A stretch of 64,000 bases of DNA, from positions 1 to 64,000 of the forward strand of contig WKFI01000002.1 in assembly GCA_014872875.1 (NCBI GenBank), written 5' to 3'. Numbering within the stretch: the first letter of the stretch is position 1; every line of letters starts with the position of its first letter. The notes under the pieces are model-generated. The model saw nothing but the letters and a program-made list of their open reading frames with translations, ran no database searches and was not told the DNA's origin. Source of the stretch: Paracoccaceae bacterium. GTDB lineage: Bacteria > Pseudomonadota > Alphaproteobacteria > Rhodobacterales > Rhodobacteraceae. This document shows positions 63,346 through 64,000 of the stretch, in pieces. The translations under genes were made by a program, and so were the position numbers.

Positions 63346-64000
63346 ATGAAGTTGCGTGATTATCTGCGTTTTGTGTCTTATGCCAAGAGCCTCGAAGAGC
63401 TTTGGGCCGCGCACACGGAACAGATGGGGCTGTATGGGTTTGACCGCCTACTCTACGGTTTTACCCGGTACAGAACCGAAAAGTCGCTGGGCGATCCGGA
63501 AGACTTCGTGGTGCTCAGCAACCACTCCCCTGAATATACCAATGGTTTCATTCACAACGGGCTCTACTTCCACGCACCCATGCTGCATTGGGCGCTGGAA
63601 AACGAAGGGGCCGGAAGCTGGCGTATGATTGGTGATATGAAAGCCACCAATACGATGACCGCTGAAGAAAAGCGGGTGTACGATTTCAACGCCAGGATGA
63701 ACGTCACAGTCGGGTATACCATTAGCTTCACATCTGTTTCAGCGCGTTCCAAAGGCGCGATTTCATTGGCTGCGGAAGTAGGCAAGACGCAGGATGAAAT
63801 GGACGCCGTTTGGGACGAGCATGGCGACGACATCCTGTTGATGAACAACATGGCGCATCTGAAGATTCTGACGCTTCCTTACGTGGCACCCAACCGGGGT
63901 TTGACCAAACGTCAGCGGGAAGCTTTGGAGTGGGTCGGCGATGGCAAGACCACACAGGATATTGCCACTTTGATGGGTCTGACCACTGCGACGGTCGAAA
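63346..64000 (+). CDS. LuxR-family regulator with autoinducer-binding domain (3' end cut by window)
   Basis: The frame from ATG 63346 stays open to the window end (218 codons). The first about 170 residues fit the autoinducer-binding domain, and the last 40 begin the LuxR helix-turn-helix (LTKRQREALEWVGDGKTTQDIA). Compared with TraR, the pocket residues read Tyr64 for Trp57, Phe68 for Tyr61 and Ala77 for Asp70. Pro78 (P71) and Trp92 (W85) are kept. No acyl-homoserine lactone synthase gene lies in the window, so it appears to be a LuxR solo, at least locally. The GGAGGAG ribosome site is at 63329-63335. Confidence 0.88.
   Translation, partial: MKLRDYLRFVSYAKSLEELWAAHTEQMGLYGFDRLLYGFTRYRTEKSLGDPEDFVVLSNHSPEYTNGFIHNGLYFHAPMLHWALENEGAGSWRMIGDMKATNTMTAEEKRVYDFNARMNVTVGYTISFTSVSARSKGAISLAAEVGKTQDEMDAVWDEHGDDILLMNNMAHLKILTLPYVAPNRGLTKRQREALEWVGDGKTTQDIATLMGLTTATVE

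Overview
The window looks like chromosomal (or large-replicon) DNA of a marine Rhodobacteraceae/Roseobacter-group alphaproteobacterium, probably close to Ruegeria. The grounds are high GC content, a clade I (Tat-type) nos operon, an IalB-family periplasmic protein, a long alphaproteobacterial PstA, a PAS_5-type protein, CtrA-type DNA sites and a LuxR solo. This taxonomic call is inference from gene content and style; no database search was possible. I saw no insertion sequence, prophage, CRISPR array, tRNA or rRNA gene.

Layout. 0.1-7.7 kb: nitrous oxide reductase operon nosRZDFYL (no nosX follows). 8.1-11.7 kb: a periplasmic sulfatase convergent with an eight-heme cytochrome c carrying HEAT and TPR repeats. 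11.9-14.4 kb: two divergent murein genes, a Tat-exported M15/DUF882 peptidase and an L,D-transpeptidase. 14.5-17.1 kb: an lpxD-acyl carrier protein-ketoacyl synthase module, probably making or attaching a special envelope acyl chain. 17.2-20.3 kb: a GFA-family gene broken by one stop codon, ialB, a structured intergenic region and a HerA/DUF853 ATPase. 20.4-25.5 kb: a branched-chain amino-acid type ABC importer. 25.7-32.5 kb: PQQ-type sugar dehydrogenase, GlxA-type regulator, class II DAHP synthase, PAS protein, yicC-gmk and a gamma carbonic anhydrase homologue. 32.6-40.1 kb: complete phosphate regulon phoR / pstSCAB-phoU-phoB with a clear three-repeat Pho box.

40.2-62.7 kb is a long run of CoA-thioester metabolism. 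It starts with a LysR regulator divergent from glutaryl-CoA dehydrogenase, a SulP transporter and an SDR. A leftward operon ech-serine hydrolase-acetoacetyl-CoA synthetase-tesB follows, divergent from an SDR-cupin pair. A second leftward operon encodes two acyl-CoA dehydrogenases, an SDR, a nitronate monooxygenase-like flavoprotein, a histidine phosphatase, an ACAD10/11-type kinase and an IclR regulator. Rightward genes then encode two MDR reductases, an enoyl-CoA hydratase and a MaoC hydratase. Together these suggest catabolism of an unusual acid, possibly a 4-hydroxyacid or branched/alicyclic acid, feeding ketone-body and glutaryl-CoA routes.

62.9-64 kb: aroQ (type II dehydroquinase) is followed by a LuxR-family autoinducer-domain regulator cut by the window edge. 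The most interesting items are the kinase/paired-dehydrogenase operon, the octaheme-HEAT-TPR cytochrome, the lpxD-ACP-KAS module, the LuxR solo with an altered ligand pocket, a consensus CtrA site at 30.3 kb and the leftward terminator/palindrome region at 18.4-18.7 kb that may encode a small RNA.
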